From contig VJWN01000038.1 of NCBI GenBank assembly GCA_007644065.1, positions 124,001-188,000 on the forward strand: DNA of 64,000 bases, given 5' to 3'. Below the pieces are notes generated by a model. It was not told the origin of the DNA. It did no database searches and saw only the letters and a list, made by a program, of their open reading frames with translations. A program made the translations under genes and the position numbers. Each line of letters starts with the position of its first letter. The first letter of the stretch is position 1. Source of the stretch: Margaritispora aquatica. Lineage: Eukaryota; Ascomycota; Leotiomycetes; Helotiales; Discinellaceae. Shown here in pieces: positions 1 through 12,800 of the stretch.

Positions 1-500
1 GCAAACAATCCTGAAAAGTACTCGGTCTGGGGCCTCATCCTTGGTACGTCTACACCATCCACACTTGCGAAAGGCCCATTTCTCAAATCTGGTCACTAAT
101 CTATTCTCGTTGCAGGCTGGGGTATCTACCAGTTCTCGTTTGTCTGTATCCTAATCAACACGACATGTTTCGCCGCCGAGGTCGTTCCGACCAGCCCAGG
201 TGCCGCAATGGTCATCGTCGTTGGTGGAAAAAACATCATCTCGTTCGGAGCCTCTTACGGCTTGATTCCCATGCTTCAAATCTACACCTACTTGCAGGCC
301 TTCATGATTGTGAGCATACCTTTCCACTCTCGAAAATCTCAGTCCCTAACCTCTATCGCAGCTACTTGGTGTTTACCTAGGCATCTTCGCACTAGGCATC
401 CCGGTCTACTTCTTGAATAACAAGGTATGTGCATTCTCTTGGCCTAGGATTCGAACATAGCTAATGATCCGACTTTCAGTGGAAGAAGTGGGCGCAATAA
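1..500 (+). CDS. MFS transporter, 3' end only
   Basis: Only the C-terminal part of a major facilitator transporter is present; its start lies left of the window. Four exons can be joined: 1-43, 116-309, 362-424 and 480-500, the last ending in TAA. The reading is continuous across three GT-AG introns. The peptide holds the last transmembrane helices, with the segment GWGIYQFSFVCILINTTCF, an intervening loop, then a hydrophobic helix ending VYFLNNKWKKWAQ. A final helix followed by a short basic tail (KWKKW) is usual in fungal MFS proteins of the HOL1/FLR1-like drug and polyamine groups. Substrate cannot be told from this fragment. The next gene is convergent, with about 270 bp between the two stops. 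Confidence 0.8.
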
Positions 501-766
501 TAGATCACTTCAGTGCACCAGGGGGAGAGAAATAGGGGTAGCAATGCAAGAACCCGAGTGTTAGGCCAGGTGATCATACCTCGAGGTATATCCAACACGC
601 GGTCATGTTTTTTAGTTTAAGATAGCAAACGCTATTAATACTATTAAAATATTTGGAAATCTTAGGTCTCAAGTATAATTCTTTCAAGTGTAGATAATGA
701 TGGCGTATTAATAAACTACAATTATTATGTTGTATGTAACGCACGGCAGTTACCACTCTCTGCAGT

Positions 767-2790
767 TCAGACTCTACAAAGCTTTCCATTCCCACTCGGC
801 AGTCCATTTGCAGTCACCACTTGCCATCCCTCGCTTCCCACAGCCGTCTGTGCAAAAAACACATCATTTGGATCAACGCTCTTCTTCAACGCCAACAACC
901 TCTGATACTTGGTGCCATAGAAGCACTGTTGAAAGTTTGGCTCCAAAATATCGCTCTCCCCAAGATATGCACCAGCACCCAGCGAAATGTCACGCCACCG
1001 CTGCATATGTCCAAATGTGAAGTTCTGCCTCGTTGCTAGTTGAATCTCAGCACTTGCTCCTTCAGGCCAGTTGACAGATTGCAAGACATGCGCGTATGTG
1101 TTCCTCCACGCCGGATTGACGCCATTATCAGGGTTCACTGTGCCATGGACGCTAGGATCGATGATGAACGCGATGATAGTCAAGCCAGCCTGCGACGAAG
1201 TCTTGATAGCATTAAAAGTGGCATCGATGGACGAGGCATTGTCCCAGTTCTGCTTGGGGAATAAGCGAGACCCCGTCGCCACGTGCGTCTTCTGCACGAC
1301 TTCGAGCGGGAACGAGCCCAGCCACGCCGTGTAGAAGGAGTCGTACTGCACGGTGGTTGGGGCGAAGGTGATGTTCAGCGCGGCGAGCTGCGTGAACCAC
1401 GGCGCGAGCAGCGCGTTGGTCTCCGCCAGCGTCTTGTTGGGCGCGAAGAAGGGCTGCATGAGGAACATGGGCCCCGTCGCTAGGTTGATGATGAACCAGT
1501 ACGCGTAGATGCCCTGCGCGGACAGCGACGGGAAGTAGTCGAGGTATAATCTCACGCCTGCCCAGAAGTTCTCGGTGGTGATGGAGCCCCCGACCGTAAA
1601 GCTGAACTTGGATGTCGTGACGGGGATTTCGGGGTGTGCTTTGATTGTGACTGAAGTCACAACACCGAATGCGCTGCCGCCACCTCCTCGGAGTGCCCAG
1701 AACAATTCGGTGTTTTGGTTGAAATCGGCAGTGACGAAATGTCCGTTGGCTGTTACGACGTTCATGGAGAGGACTTGGTCAGCGGCTATCCCGTACAGGG
1801 AGCTGAGGGGTGAGTGACCTCCGCCTTGGATGTAGCCTCCCATGACACCAACGGTCTAAGCGAGAGAATTAGTTCAATTCTCAATCTATATGCATTTTTG
1901 ATATAGTGCACTCACCTGACCTTCACCACCAACAACCATCAACCCTCTCGCATAAGCCTCCTTGTAAATCTCAAAAGCTTGAACGCCAACACCAGCCTTG
2001 AAAGCAGGTCCCGTGTACGATGAACCAGTGGCGAAGTAGTGCTCGATATACTGCACCTCTTTCAAATTATGCGTCCACACGCTCAACGCACCCGCTCCTC
2101 CTGACTTACCGCTGAAGTCATGGCCGGTGTTCTTGATCACGAGACGCAAGTTCAGGGACCTCGCGAAGTTAACCGCGAGCTGGACTTGCAGCACGGAAGA
2201 GACGTTGACGGCGTAGTACGGGAACGCGCCTAAAGTGCAGGTCTGGTTGGGGTTGGTGGTCGCTTGGCAGGTGAGGCCTTGGTACACGGGGGACATCATG
2301 GAGGTTGGGTCTGTCATGCTGGGTTTCTCGTTTAGTGAAGGCGGCATGGTTTGTTCTGAGGGGGTTCTTACTGGAGATAGGAATTCGTCCAATTGGCTGT
2401 TAAGGCTGCACATTTGCTCGCATCATAGTAGGCGCCATTGTAGCACGGGGCTGCAAGAGGTACGGTCTTAATGAGCGCATTTTTCCCGACAAGTATATCG
2501 AGAGCTTTCCACAGTAGCTCTGAAGGCCATGCGGCATCACCTGGGAAGACTCGGCATTGCGGTGCTTGCGATCGTGATGTTAGCTCGACAGTGGTATTTT
2601 CGAACTCAAATAGAGTGATGAGATCAGGTGAGATCAAATTATCCCAGTCGGGCACCGAATCCAATTGAGTTGTCTCGAATGGCAAGTATGGTGAACTAGG
2701 TTCCGTTGCGAGAGCTACTCCTGCTAGCGAGATTGAGGCGAACCAGTGAACCAGTGCTGTCGAGCTGAGCATTTTGTCCAACGACTTCAT
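767..2790 (-). CDS. Secreted FAD-linked oxidase, BBE/VAO family
   Basis: Predicted flavoprotein oxidase of the berberine-bridge-enzyme group, which oxidises alcohols, sugars or C-C/C-N bonds with O2. Three exons, 2790-2372, 2318-1916 and 1855-767, give 636 aa. Residues about 7-28 form a signal peptide ([22 protein letters not shown]). The PCMH FAD-binding domain follows, with KNTGHDFSG (the His expected to bind FAD covalently) and [20 protein letters not shown]. The C-terminal BBE domain ends with [18 protein letters not shown]. In bicovalent family members a Cys stands where this protein reads GEGQ, so it is probably a mono-covalent (His-linked) enzyme. A second family member lies at 45.1-47.0 kb. 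The divergent neighbour starts about 900 bp away. Confidence 0.88.
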
Positions 2791-3697
2791 TCTACCAAAT
2801 AGTGAATGCGAGAGACAAGTTTCAAGTATCGCAAGATGCTTGTCCCAGGAAGCAGGCAGATAAAGGGGGAAACCTTCTCTTCAACAATCATCCGGACTTC
2901 TACAGCCGAGTCGTCCCAGCCTGTATGATTGGACCATGCAGCAGGATTTCAATAGATTTCAATAATTCCATTCCCCTTGTTGCCCAGCCTTGGGAATCCC
3001 CACCCAGACCCCCGGGTCTGTTCACTTCGGGATGATTGTCCGCCTAATCCCAGCTGCCGGAGGCTTCCGGTAGGGTTTTTCATGCAGGTCAGACGGATGT
3101 GACCACCGTTCTCCCACCGGACAGGCTTGTCACAGACATTGCTGAAGATTATGAAGGTTCTTGCGGTGAGGAATTAAGGTTCTGGTGAAATCTGAAGACA
3201 TTGTGAAGAGTGTTCAACGTAGGGCATGTAGTTGACCGGTTGTGGTATGTAGATTTTTAGAGATGGTTTACGATGCACAAGTTCTAGAAAGGAAAAATAG
3301 GTCAGTATCACGGTTTTTTCCTGGGTGGAGGGTATTCCATAGGCAGCATTGATCGACCTTCAAATTCCTCCTAACGTTGGATTGTCCGGTCGCTTTATAT
3401 TGTGGTAGGATGCAATGGTCCGGGGGCCAGGGAAGGCAAGCGAGAAATTGGACGACGTTACAGTTTTAGAATACGAAATTAGAAGGATCTCCTATTACGA
3501 TTCCCTAGCCCATGGGAAAAGTGAGAGATTTATGTTTTATGTCATGAGCATCATATGGGGCTTTTATTTTGCCCGTTGCCCTATTTTCACTCTCGCCATT
3601 TATTGATCCATCCATCACTCCACACTTCGTCTTTCTCCGCAATCCAGCCCGTGTTTGTTTGCTAGCTGATTTCTGGCTTATTAGAGCGAGCGCAGCT
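2791..3697. promoter_or_regulatory. Divergent promoter of BBE oxidase and Pth11-like gene
   Basis: No gene is visible. The stretch is 5' to both neighbours. It contains two inverted repeats: a 7-bp arm pair CAGACCC/GGGTCTG at about 3004-3020, and CCGGAGGCTTCCGG at about 3057-3070. CCGG/TCCGG motifs recur at roughly 2890, 3118, 3384 and 3418. CGG/CCG half sites in inverted orientation are the kind of element Zn2Cys6 factors bind, but binding here is inference. Confidence 0.35.
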
Positions 3698-5084
3698 ATG
3701 GTGGACACAAAACAGCCTGCGGCGATAGCTATTGTGAGTACGGGACTGGTAATCAGTACGATATTCATTGGGCTGCGAATCTGGGCAAGATTCATTGCTT
3801 GGAAGGATGACCGGCGATTGGACCGCTATATCGTGTGGAGTATGTTCTCATGGTCTGTCAAAATATTATCACTGCTAACACAGTATTTGATAGGTGATGG
3901 TTTGCTTTTGATGGCCTATGTTCGTATTCTATGATGCATTCAAGGATTGACTTGGTTGCTAATGATTCGAAGGCTTTGGCGGCAGCAGAGACGTTCGCCA
4001 TCTTAAAATGTTCGTGCATCATTATATCAATATGTCTCGAGACTGACAAACTGACCATATATAGACACATTTTACACCTGGCAGGGCTATCATACTGCAG
4101 ATATACCGAAAATAAGCATCGATAATCAGATCAGAGCGCAGCAATACAATCTCGCCAATCAACTACTATACAACCCAATCCTTTCTCTAGTCAGAAGTTC
4201 CGTTATTCTGTTCCTCCTTCGAATTGGAGAATCGAAACAGATAGTCAAAGTTTCGCTTTGGGTAGCACTGGCGCTGAATATCATGCTTGCGATCGCGATT
4301 TTCTTTGCCGATGCTTTCCAATGCACGCCCTTCCGATATGTGTTTGACTACCCTGCCATGGATCTGATAGCCCAGAAACTGGCAGGCGCTAATTCAAAGG
4401 GGCAAGTTAATGGTGTGACCATCAAGGGTGGTCATTGCATTGATCAAATCAAGTTCTTCCTCATTTCTGCAGGGTTGACTGTGGGCGTCGATATATTGGT
4501 AGTTACAATTCCAAGCGTGCTCGTGTGGAATTTGAGAATGTCTCGAAGGAAAAAGGCCGTGGCGATTGGTATACTGAGTTCAGGCGTTCTGTAAGTTGAG
4601 CAAATCTAATATGTTAGCATCTAGCTTTGAGCTAACATGAGATAACAGAGTCACTGGGATCTCAATCGCACGACTAGTTATCTACCAGTGGCGCTTCTCG
4701 CCAAACAACAAAGATCGCACATATGGAGTCGGTTACACCATATCTTCAATCGAAGCAAATCTTGCAGTTGCAACTGGCTGCGTACCTTTGCTCGGGCCTT
4801 TGGTTCACAGGCTACTACCCGGGCTTCTGGGATCCAATGCCATGACCCCAGGAGAACGTTCGACATATAGTCAGCAACCGGATATTGTGGGAGAGGACAG
4901 TCATGCAATGGGTTCGAAGCTTTCAGGGTGGAAGCATGCACAGAACGAGACTGAAGCATGGTCGAGCAAGGAGCGGATACTGACACGGCCAGTGGAGATA
5001 CACAAAGCTGTGCGGATAGATCTCACATATAGTGAAGCGGGAGATTCTGGCCAAGCGAGTCGTAAAGGTCCCGAAGGCAAATGA
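3698..5084 (+). CDS. Pth11-like integral membrane protein, frame disturbed (possible pseudogene)
   Basis: Resembles the fungal seven-helix rhodopsin-domain/Pth11-like receptors. Readable parts: 3698-3839 with a first helix ([20 protein letters not shown]) followed by [12 protein letters not shown]; 3945-4017 ([21 protein letters not shown]); 4065-4590 with several helices and [14 protein letters not shown], the usual conserved helix of this family; and 4649-5084 with a further helix and a long polar tail. The introns 4018-4064 and 4591-4648 are clean. Between about 3894 and 3945, however, family-like peptide passes through three frames (DGLLLMAY, then FYDAFKD, then IDLVAND) with no intron long enough to join them. 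Two small indels or sequence errors would explain this. Without the CFEM domain it belongs to the CFEM-less subgroup. Confidence 0.6.
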
Positions 5085-6248
5085 GATATGTTCCACAATG
5101 AAGCATTGGATGTATGATTTTTGGATTCTGAGTCTCTGTATATGCTCTCATAGAAGATACAACAGAAAATTTAGACGATTGATCCACACGAAAATAAATG
5201 AATAAAGATGCGAAATCCTTACTTGGTCCTCCACATTCACAGAGCTTCATAAGGAAATCGAGCGCCGCTCCGTGCTGGATCCGTCCCTTCCTGACTTCGT
5301 TCTTTTTGATTCCATACCTCCTACATATCAAACGGAAAATATTACCTCGGTACCTCAAGCTATAGTAAGGCTTCGATCAAATGTGATAACCTGAGGTTTT
5401 GGCCTCAGGATACTCTGTGGGATGAGAGAAAGCAGGGACTTCATTCGGCAAATCAGCCAATCAATTTTTGCAACGACCCATATGCTTCGAAAGCGTGCAT
5501 CTCTCAACGCAGCCCACCATACTTAGCATCTAACAAAGCAATAGACATATTACGTGTACTCTTGATAGAAAAGAGACAATGCAAAAACAAATGTGATTGA
5601 ACATTTTGGCTTGTAATTGTTCTTTAAAGAGCCTTAGACATTTGAACGTAGGATTAGCCCACTCGCCAATCAAATCACAAGTATAAAAAAAAGCATATGG
5701 CTTCAAAGAGAGACGCTGACAGTCGTATCAGCCAGTACTGACATTTGAAACTCATGCAGAATCACTGAAAGCTGAGATACCACGCGCCAAAGGCAAAACC
5801 CCACTCGGCTAACAACGCACCACAACCATAGGACGCCAAGCGAGTTCAGCAAGCCCCAACACTGCACTGGCAGTAAGACAAACTAAAACAGCACCTCTTA
5901 TGCCCTCTGAATCTCAATCCAGATCAGCCTAATACATATTCATATGTATAAATACTTGACATCCCAATAACCAAAAGCAAGCTGAAAGCATAGCAATGTC
6001 GAGACGAATTCTCGTTTGTTAGATTCTACTCAACGAGTATTTGGTGGCGGTCGGTAGCGAGCTGAAATCGGAACAGCCGAATATGCTGCTGTGTAACAAC
6101 GTGTAACTTCCCGCAATATGAGATGTGCGTGGGATATCTGGGTGGAAGATATGTAGATATATATATCTCTTAGCTAGCACGCCATAACGCCTTCTTTGTT
6201 CGTTTGATCGAGACTCACTGTATCGACGTAATGAAATCCAACACAAGC
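5085..6248. other. Intergenic, no gene seen
   Basis: This is the 3' flank of the Pth11-like gene and the 5' flank of the methyltransferase. Open frames on both strands (for example one on the minus strand at 5023-5358) are short, have no family-like peptide and no supporting splice pattern. I see no repeat or RNA gene. Confidence 0.5.
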
Positions 6249-7554
6249 ATGAAGACGACATTCCGCAGCACAACATCGTGTGCACGCACCTTACAGTCTC
6301 AATCTCAGTTTCAGTGCGGAGAAGTGCCAAGGTCCTGGCAGCAAATCAGGACCTACCGAGCCGCGTCGGGAAAGTTCAGTGGTGTTGGAGCGAAGAGCAA
6401 AATGACGACACAAGCAGCGACATCAACACTCACACCACCACCGATACCAGCACTGACAACAAGACAATCGCCACCGCCAGTATCAATACCAGCGGTAGGT
6501 GGGACACGATTCGCAGATCATTTCCACGGGAAACACGAGTAAGCGATCCGTTCCAGATTTCACATCCTTAACAAACAGCACACTAAGCGAGACAGCAAAC
6601 CCGACACACAAGGGCCAGGATGGTGCAAGCTCTGGGACCAAAACGAGAGTGCACTCTGGGATCGAGGGAAGCCTTCGCCAGCTCTAATCGCGCTTGTAGA
6701 GGAGCGAGGCGACCTCGTTTCTGCATTTGCTGAGGATGGAACGAGGAGGAAGGCGCTTGTGCCTGTGAGATACCCACTCTTTCCTTTCCCGGGTTAGACG
6801 AATCGCGGACTTGAGGTGTGGTGCTGATGCTGATGTTGATGCTTCATGCAGGGCTGCGGAAGAGGATATGATGTCGTGATGCTTGCTCAGCATGGATTTG
6901 ACGCCTATGGACTTGAGATCTCGAGTACTGCTGTGACGGAAGCGAATCGGTACTCTACGCTGGAAATGGCTATGCCGTCTGCTTATAACTTTCGGACTCA
7001 TCAAAACTTGCCTTCCAGCTCGCCAGGTGGCGTGTCGTTCAAACAAGGCGATTTCTTTACTCGGGACTGGGAACAGGTTATGTCTCCCTCCGTGGAGAAG
7101 GGGAAGCGGGTGAAGTTCGATTTGGTTTATGATTACACTGTAAGCTCCCTCATCTTCGCTTAATCACAAACTTGAACCGAAACATAGCCTAACTCATGCT
7201 GAACCACAGTTCCTATGTGCTATCATTCCCGAGACACGCAGGAGTTGGGCTACTCGAATGGCAGATATCATCAAGCCAGGTGGGCTACTGATCTGCCTTG
7301 AGTTTCCGCTATATAAAGATCCGACGCTGCCAGGTCCGCCGTGGGGTTTGGAAGGCGTGTATTGGGATTTGCTTGCTGAAGGGGGTGATGGACGGTTGGA
7401 TATGAGACACAGCTCGGGTGGGGAGGAGAACCGTGTTGGGCTTGAAGGCGACTTTGAGAGAGTTTTGTATGTGAAGCCTGTGGAATCGTATGAGATGGGG
7501 AGAGGGACGGATATGCTTAGTGTGTGGAGAAGGAAAGGAAAGTCGTGTGGATGA
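6249..7554 (+). CDS. Thiol-methyltransferase-like SAM-dependent enzyme (TPMT/HOL family)
   Basis: Predicted S-adenosylmethionine methyltransferase of the thiopurine/halide-thiol methyltransferase family, which methylates small thiols or halides. Exons 6249-6538, 6596-6764, 6852-7139 and 7210-7554 keep one frame (363 aa). Diagnostic parts: FADHFHGKHD before the core, GWCKLWDQNESALWDRGKPSP, the SAM-binding motif ALVPGCGRGYDVVMLAQHGF with the acidic motif GLEIS, VSFKQGDFF, FDLVYDYTFLCAI, and LICLEFPLYKDPTLPGPPWG. The start is uncertain: 6204 and 6402 are also in frame. From 6402 the protein (312 aa) is nearest the usual length. The longer form begins with an Arg/Ser/Thr-rich, acid-poor stretch (MKTTFRSTTSCARTLQSQSQ, later RTYRAAS) that could be a mitochondrial presequence. 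Confidence 0.82.
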
Positions 7555-7729
7555 CGAGAATTAGTCATGGAATTCAAAATAATTTTATGACATTGTGATG
7601 ATACACTTTAACTGGATATTGAAAACGATACTCTGACAGTTTCCCTCCATAAAACGTTGGTATTAATTCTTCGTCGTGATATGGATGACCTTGTTTTCCT
7701 TTCTAACTCTAACTCCGAAGGACGCTCGC

Positions 7730-9044
7730 TTAATCATTCATATGTGTCTCAAACCACTCCACAGCTAACCTCTCCGCCTCCTCGGCGCATTTATTCTGTT
7801 CCTCGTCGTCTGGATCGAGTCTGATCGCAAAGCCCTATTATTCATTAGCCTCAATCAACACACTATTCTCAACCACATATTTGCCATGTGGCGCATCACA
7901 ACCACCCCAACCCGCACCTGACCCTCATCAACAGAAAAAGCAAAACCTCCAGACAGCAAGAAAAAAAAAATGAACTGACATGTTTCGCGCCCTTCAAAAC
8001 CGTGACAACAAAGTCCTTCCTATCCCCTTTACTCTCAAGCACCTCCTTCACTTTCTCCACAACAGGCATCGCCATTGCGTGATCTTCGTCCCCCACCACG
8101 ACGGTAGTTGGGACATCGGAAGAGACGGCCTCAATATCCTGCGGGACTTTGAGGAGGGAAGGGTGTGCGATGAAAGCGGTATCGATGAGAGGCCTGTTGT
8201 TTACTCGCGTTTTGGGATCGTTCTGCGTGTGTTAGCCTTAACCTGGCGCTAGGGATAGAAATGGCAATCGGGATGAATCGATAAAATGGCACAGGAAAAG
8301 AGTAAGACGAACCCGTGCAAGCAAAAAAGCATGATAACCACCCCAACAGAACCCCGCAGCACCCAACTTCCCGCTTCTCGTTTTTGGTGGCTCAATCCTC
8401 AATTGTGTCAAGAAAGAGGCGATGCGTGGTTTACACACCGAGACGCGGTTGTAAAACACCCACTTGTTGACTCAGTCAGCATCACTCTAGTCATGTTTGA
8501 GATGTGGTGGATGTGAGGAATGGGGAGAGAAAAAGAATAAACGTACAGGTGCCATCATTCCGATAGCTTGGAGGATGTAAAGTGGTTTCTTAAAAATCGT
8601 CACAGGCCAGGACGCGGGACCTTTGATTTTCTTCTCCATGAGAGGTACGAATGCTGGGGAGGCGGAATGTCCTTTATGAATGTATATGTTAGCCAAGAAG
8701 ATCAACCATCAATCTTACGAATTACTTCTTCTCCCATGTAAACTCGTCTCATCTCCAACATCTTAGCTCAAATCCCGCCCTGCCCCGAATGGTGAAAAAA
8801 GTAACTCACCATCCATAAAATCCGGCAAAAGGACCAACCACCCTCTTTTGGCATACTTATCACACAGCAGCCGGTTATTGACAAACTCCCACCCAAACGC
8901 ATCTGGGATCATGACCACTGTGCCCTTGGGCAGGACACCAGCCGGAGGAGCAGCAATGTATGTCTTGAGCGAGTGCAGGGTCTTGATTGTTCCGGTTGGA
9001 ATTCCACGGTGGATCGTCCCGCTGAAGCAGGCAGCGCAAGACAT
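7730..9044 (-). CDS. Dienelactone hydrolase family protein
   Basis: Predicted alpha/beta hydrolase of the dienelactone hydrolase family (285 aa). Five exons read 9044-8810, 8671-8547, 8462-8313, 8222-7980 and 7834-7730, all in phase. The N-terminus is CxxC-like (MSCAACFSGTIHRG), as in many fungal members. The nucleophile motif is GFCWGGYHA, where Cys replaces the usual Ser, typical of DLH enzymes. The acid is in VVVGDEDHAM, and the His is in LKGAKHGFAVRLDP, which spans the last intron. The family hydrolyses enol-lactones in aromatic breakdown, but most fungal paralogues have no known substrate. No signal peptide is apparent, so it is probably cytosolic. It lies convergent to the methyltransferase, with under 200 bp between stops. 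Confidence 0.9.
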
Positions 9045-9854
9045 TTTGGCTTTTGGTGGTAGGTAGGAGAGGCGGGGCGGGACGGAGCGAGCGAGGGATG
9101 GAGGGTAAATGTCGGTATAGGGAGGGGAGGAAGTGGGGGGCCCTGAGCAGGTGGTTGAGATGGCGCACCAGTAAGGTCAAAGCGTGGCTAGCTGGCTCAG
9201 TAGGTACACAGGTATAGGTAGGTGAGTTGCTGTTGTCGTTGTTGTGTTGGCTTGCTGTGACAGTCGGAGATAACGTATATCCGAAATCCGGCTTACTCTG
9301 AACGGACGGACAAAAGATCGTTCGATATTGCGGCCGTGAGAACGTACTGCAGGACTCAGAGAAGATATGTACTTAGCAATTCAGCAAGAGGATGGCTTAA
9401 GAGAGGGAAATATAAGGAACGTGAAGACGTATGACGAACGTGTTTGTTTGTGTGTTTGTTGAGTGAGATGAAAGGAGGATGGGATGTCGGTGTTGTCAGC
9501 AAGAAGCGGAGCCGACATTTTTCAAGATGCGACCGGACGGTCGGAGGGTGTGTTTAACCGAGTCAGATTTTAGTATGCAATAGTAGAATCATGACCTTGA
9601 AATATTGCGTGTCAGTTTCTCGCCATTGTACATAGCATACGTAGAGATTTTCGCTCATGCAGGCAGCCACGGTTACAAGAAAGAAAATTGTATAGAGTTC
9701 ATCGTATTTATTGCTCTATGGGCGATGTATGTAGGGGATCAAGACCGCTGACTTGGTAGGGAATCATTTCGTGTAGACCAGCTTGCATCTTTGGGGTGCA
9801 ATGATCGACCCGTCTAAGACGTGCAAAAGAGTAGATCTAGTGACACCGAAGACT
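9045..9854. other. Intergenic; promoter of the hydrolase, 3' flank of the protease
   Basis: No coding potential is convincing. The part next to 9044 is purine-rich (GGGAGGGGAGG-like tracts at 9060-9150) and probably holds the hydrolase promoter. No RNA gene or transposon remnant is seen. Confidence 0.4.
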
Positions 9855-12800
9855 CTACTTCTCCTCCTCACTTTCATCACTGCTATCTCCATCCTCCGCG
9901 TCCTCCATCTCCTCATCCTCGTCCTCATCACCTTCCTCTTCGTCCTCGTCGGCTTCCAAGCCATAGCTCTCCTGGAAAGAAGACAAAGGCTGAGACTGAG
10001 TCTTGAAACCAAACTCGGTGAAGCCTTTCACAATACCCTCCTCCATAATGGATGCGCAAGTAACAATCACATTCGCCTTGCCTGGGATGAAAGCTGGTAG
10101 AAGGATATCCTTCATCACGGCCTTGATCTCATCCACTGTAACTGCTCTTACAGCCTGCAAGATGCGAGTGTTGTACTCGTCATCTACCTCCCTAACCACA
10201 CTATTCACAAAGTGAAATTGACCCGCAGCGGCCATGGTGCTCTGCTCATTTGCAAACTCGACGATGATGCCGGAAATTGCGCCTTCCAGTGCGTATTGTT
10301 CAAACTTCGCCTCACCATTTATGTAACTTTCCAACACATTCTTACCGGCAACGAATGCCCGATATGCGTCGGGTGAGCGGTAGACGGAGAATTGAACGAA
10401 ACCACCGTCTGAGTCACGCTTGAAACCCGAGCCATATGCGAGGCCTTTGCCTCGAATAGCAGTCCATAGAGGTCCTTCTACCGCTTCTAAGAAGGAGCAG
10501 GCAACAAGAAGAGCGGGAAGCAGAGGATCCGTGTATGATGTCGGGCCCTTGGCAGAAGAAATACAGAAGGAGGAGTCGATTGTTGGCATTGGGACAACGA
10601 CCGCACCGTAGCTCCCTGGTGATTTGCCGTCTGGACTAAGCCGCTCTGCCTGCTTGACGATGGGAAGAATAGAGTCCGTAATATTGAGCTTTGAAATAAA
10701 TGGCTTCCAGGCATCTACTGGGTCAGGAAGCTTGGATACATCAGCGATGACAAGTGCGCGTAGATTGTTGAAGGTAAAAAGAGATCTGCGGAGTTCTTCT
10801 AGACGAGAGAGGACGGTCTTTGGATCCTTAGCAAGGAGCTTCTTTAGGCGCTTCATGTAAACTGCCTTAACAAGTGTACCTCTTGCTTTGACATTCGACT
10901 CCTTGTCAAGGTGAATCATCGCATCAACAGCGTATAGCATCCCATTACCACTACGCTTGGATTCTGGCACATCGGCAAGAATCTTTGCCATGCCAGCATT
11001 GAGTCTGGTTTCGTCAAAGATACTATCGAACATCATGGTGCGGATCCACTCGATCGCTGCTGCATACTTCTCTGGCTCAATTTGAAATTGAATTGAAATG
11101 CCCTCGGGATCGTTCAAACGGCTACCACCATTCATGGCGTAGCTGATTGTGTCTTGTTCTAGTTGTGTTACGACTTGCTCAAATTCTACCTTCCTTCCGT
11201 CCTTCATAATAGGAGTATTAAAGAAGTTGTCCATAAACAAAGGCAGCAGGGGTCTAAGCTCTGTTGCAACTTGCGATGTACCAACTAGGACCGTTAAATG
11301 AACGAAGTTCGTTGGAACGTTCTCAAATTGCAGGAAAAGTGGAACATCCGACTTGGTGGCATCGATCGTGCTTTGAACTGCGTTTGGCGGGGTTCCAAGC
11401 TTCCTCGCAAGACCTGATCTAGCACTTGTCGTCTCGATGAAATGTATCGACTCCACTCCAGGAACAGGCCATTTTTGAAGTATGGATGTAGGGATCTCAA
11501 CGTCATTCTTTTCTACCGCTGCCTTGAGCTTATCTGCCAACTTTTTCAGACCTTCTTCACCAAGCTCCTTTTTCCTCGAAGCAATTCGTTCTTCTTCATT
11601 AGACTTGAGTTTAGCAGCCATTTCCTTCGAAGGCTTGCCGAGAAGGGAGATGTGAGGAGCATCGACCATCCATTTCTTCAGAAAGTCCCTCCAGTCCTTG
11701 TCGGTCCACTTCTCCAATTCATCATACTCTCCAATATTGGCCATATCTTTCAATGTTGATCCATCTCTCTTTCCGAATAAAAAGTCGTTGATGGCTGCTG
11801 TAGCATAAAAGTTGTCCGAGCTCTCAGCTTGAAACTTAACTTGACGTCGCTCTCGCTTCACGCAGTCAAGCATGTAGTTCATGTTAAGGGGATTTGAGGC
11901 AACTTCGCTTAGCAACTCGAACAGGCGTTTCTCCACAAGTGCCAGCTTCTCAGTAGCAACACCAGCTGGCTGAAACCATATGACACAATTTGGTCGCGAA
12001 TCCCACCAGTTCGAAATCGCACTTGCGAGTTCTTCTTTCTCAACCATGATGTTTTCCAAAATGGAGACCGAGGATCCTGCGAGATAAGACAACATAACGT
12101 TCAGTGCCGCAGTTTGAATTACATCGTTACAGTCAGGTCCAAACATTCCGATGAGAATCTCGCCGGTCGACTCGTCTTCTTCGGGAAATTCCACGTACTC
12201 AACAATCGTCTTAGAAATTACTGGGGGTTGAGCAGAATCTACCCATGGGCTGACAAACATTAGCAGAGTAGAAAGGTAAGATAAGAACGACTGACCGCTT
12301 GAATGTGGCATCTGGCGATGGGATGTCTTCAAGGATGCCTTCTTCAAACTCATCTAAAATTCGAATCAAGTCGTCTTGATCCACTTCTCCAACAAGGACT
12401 AGACAGAGATTCTTGGGTTGATACATCTCTCTATGAAATTCCCGAATTCTCTCTGCTGTCAAAACCCTCAGGTTCTCCATTAGTCCTCCAGTCTCGTAAC
12501 GGAATCCGACGTTCTCGGGGTACAGTAATCGACGGGCTCTGATGTCCATGATTTCTCCACCATTGTTCTGAACGCCTTGCATTTCTGAGTAGACGACCCC
12601 AGCATCATTCCCTTCTCCATCGATGTGATGGACCTCAGTGTAGCATCCTTCATCGGTAAGAGTAGGAAGTATGACGTGTTCCAAGTATACAGGAAGAATC
12701 TGTGCAAAGCCCTCCCATCCTGCAGTATCCAGAGTATATGCAGTATGATCAGTGGCTGTCCAAGCATTGGTGTTTGAATAAGCTCGAGAGGAGAGTTTAT

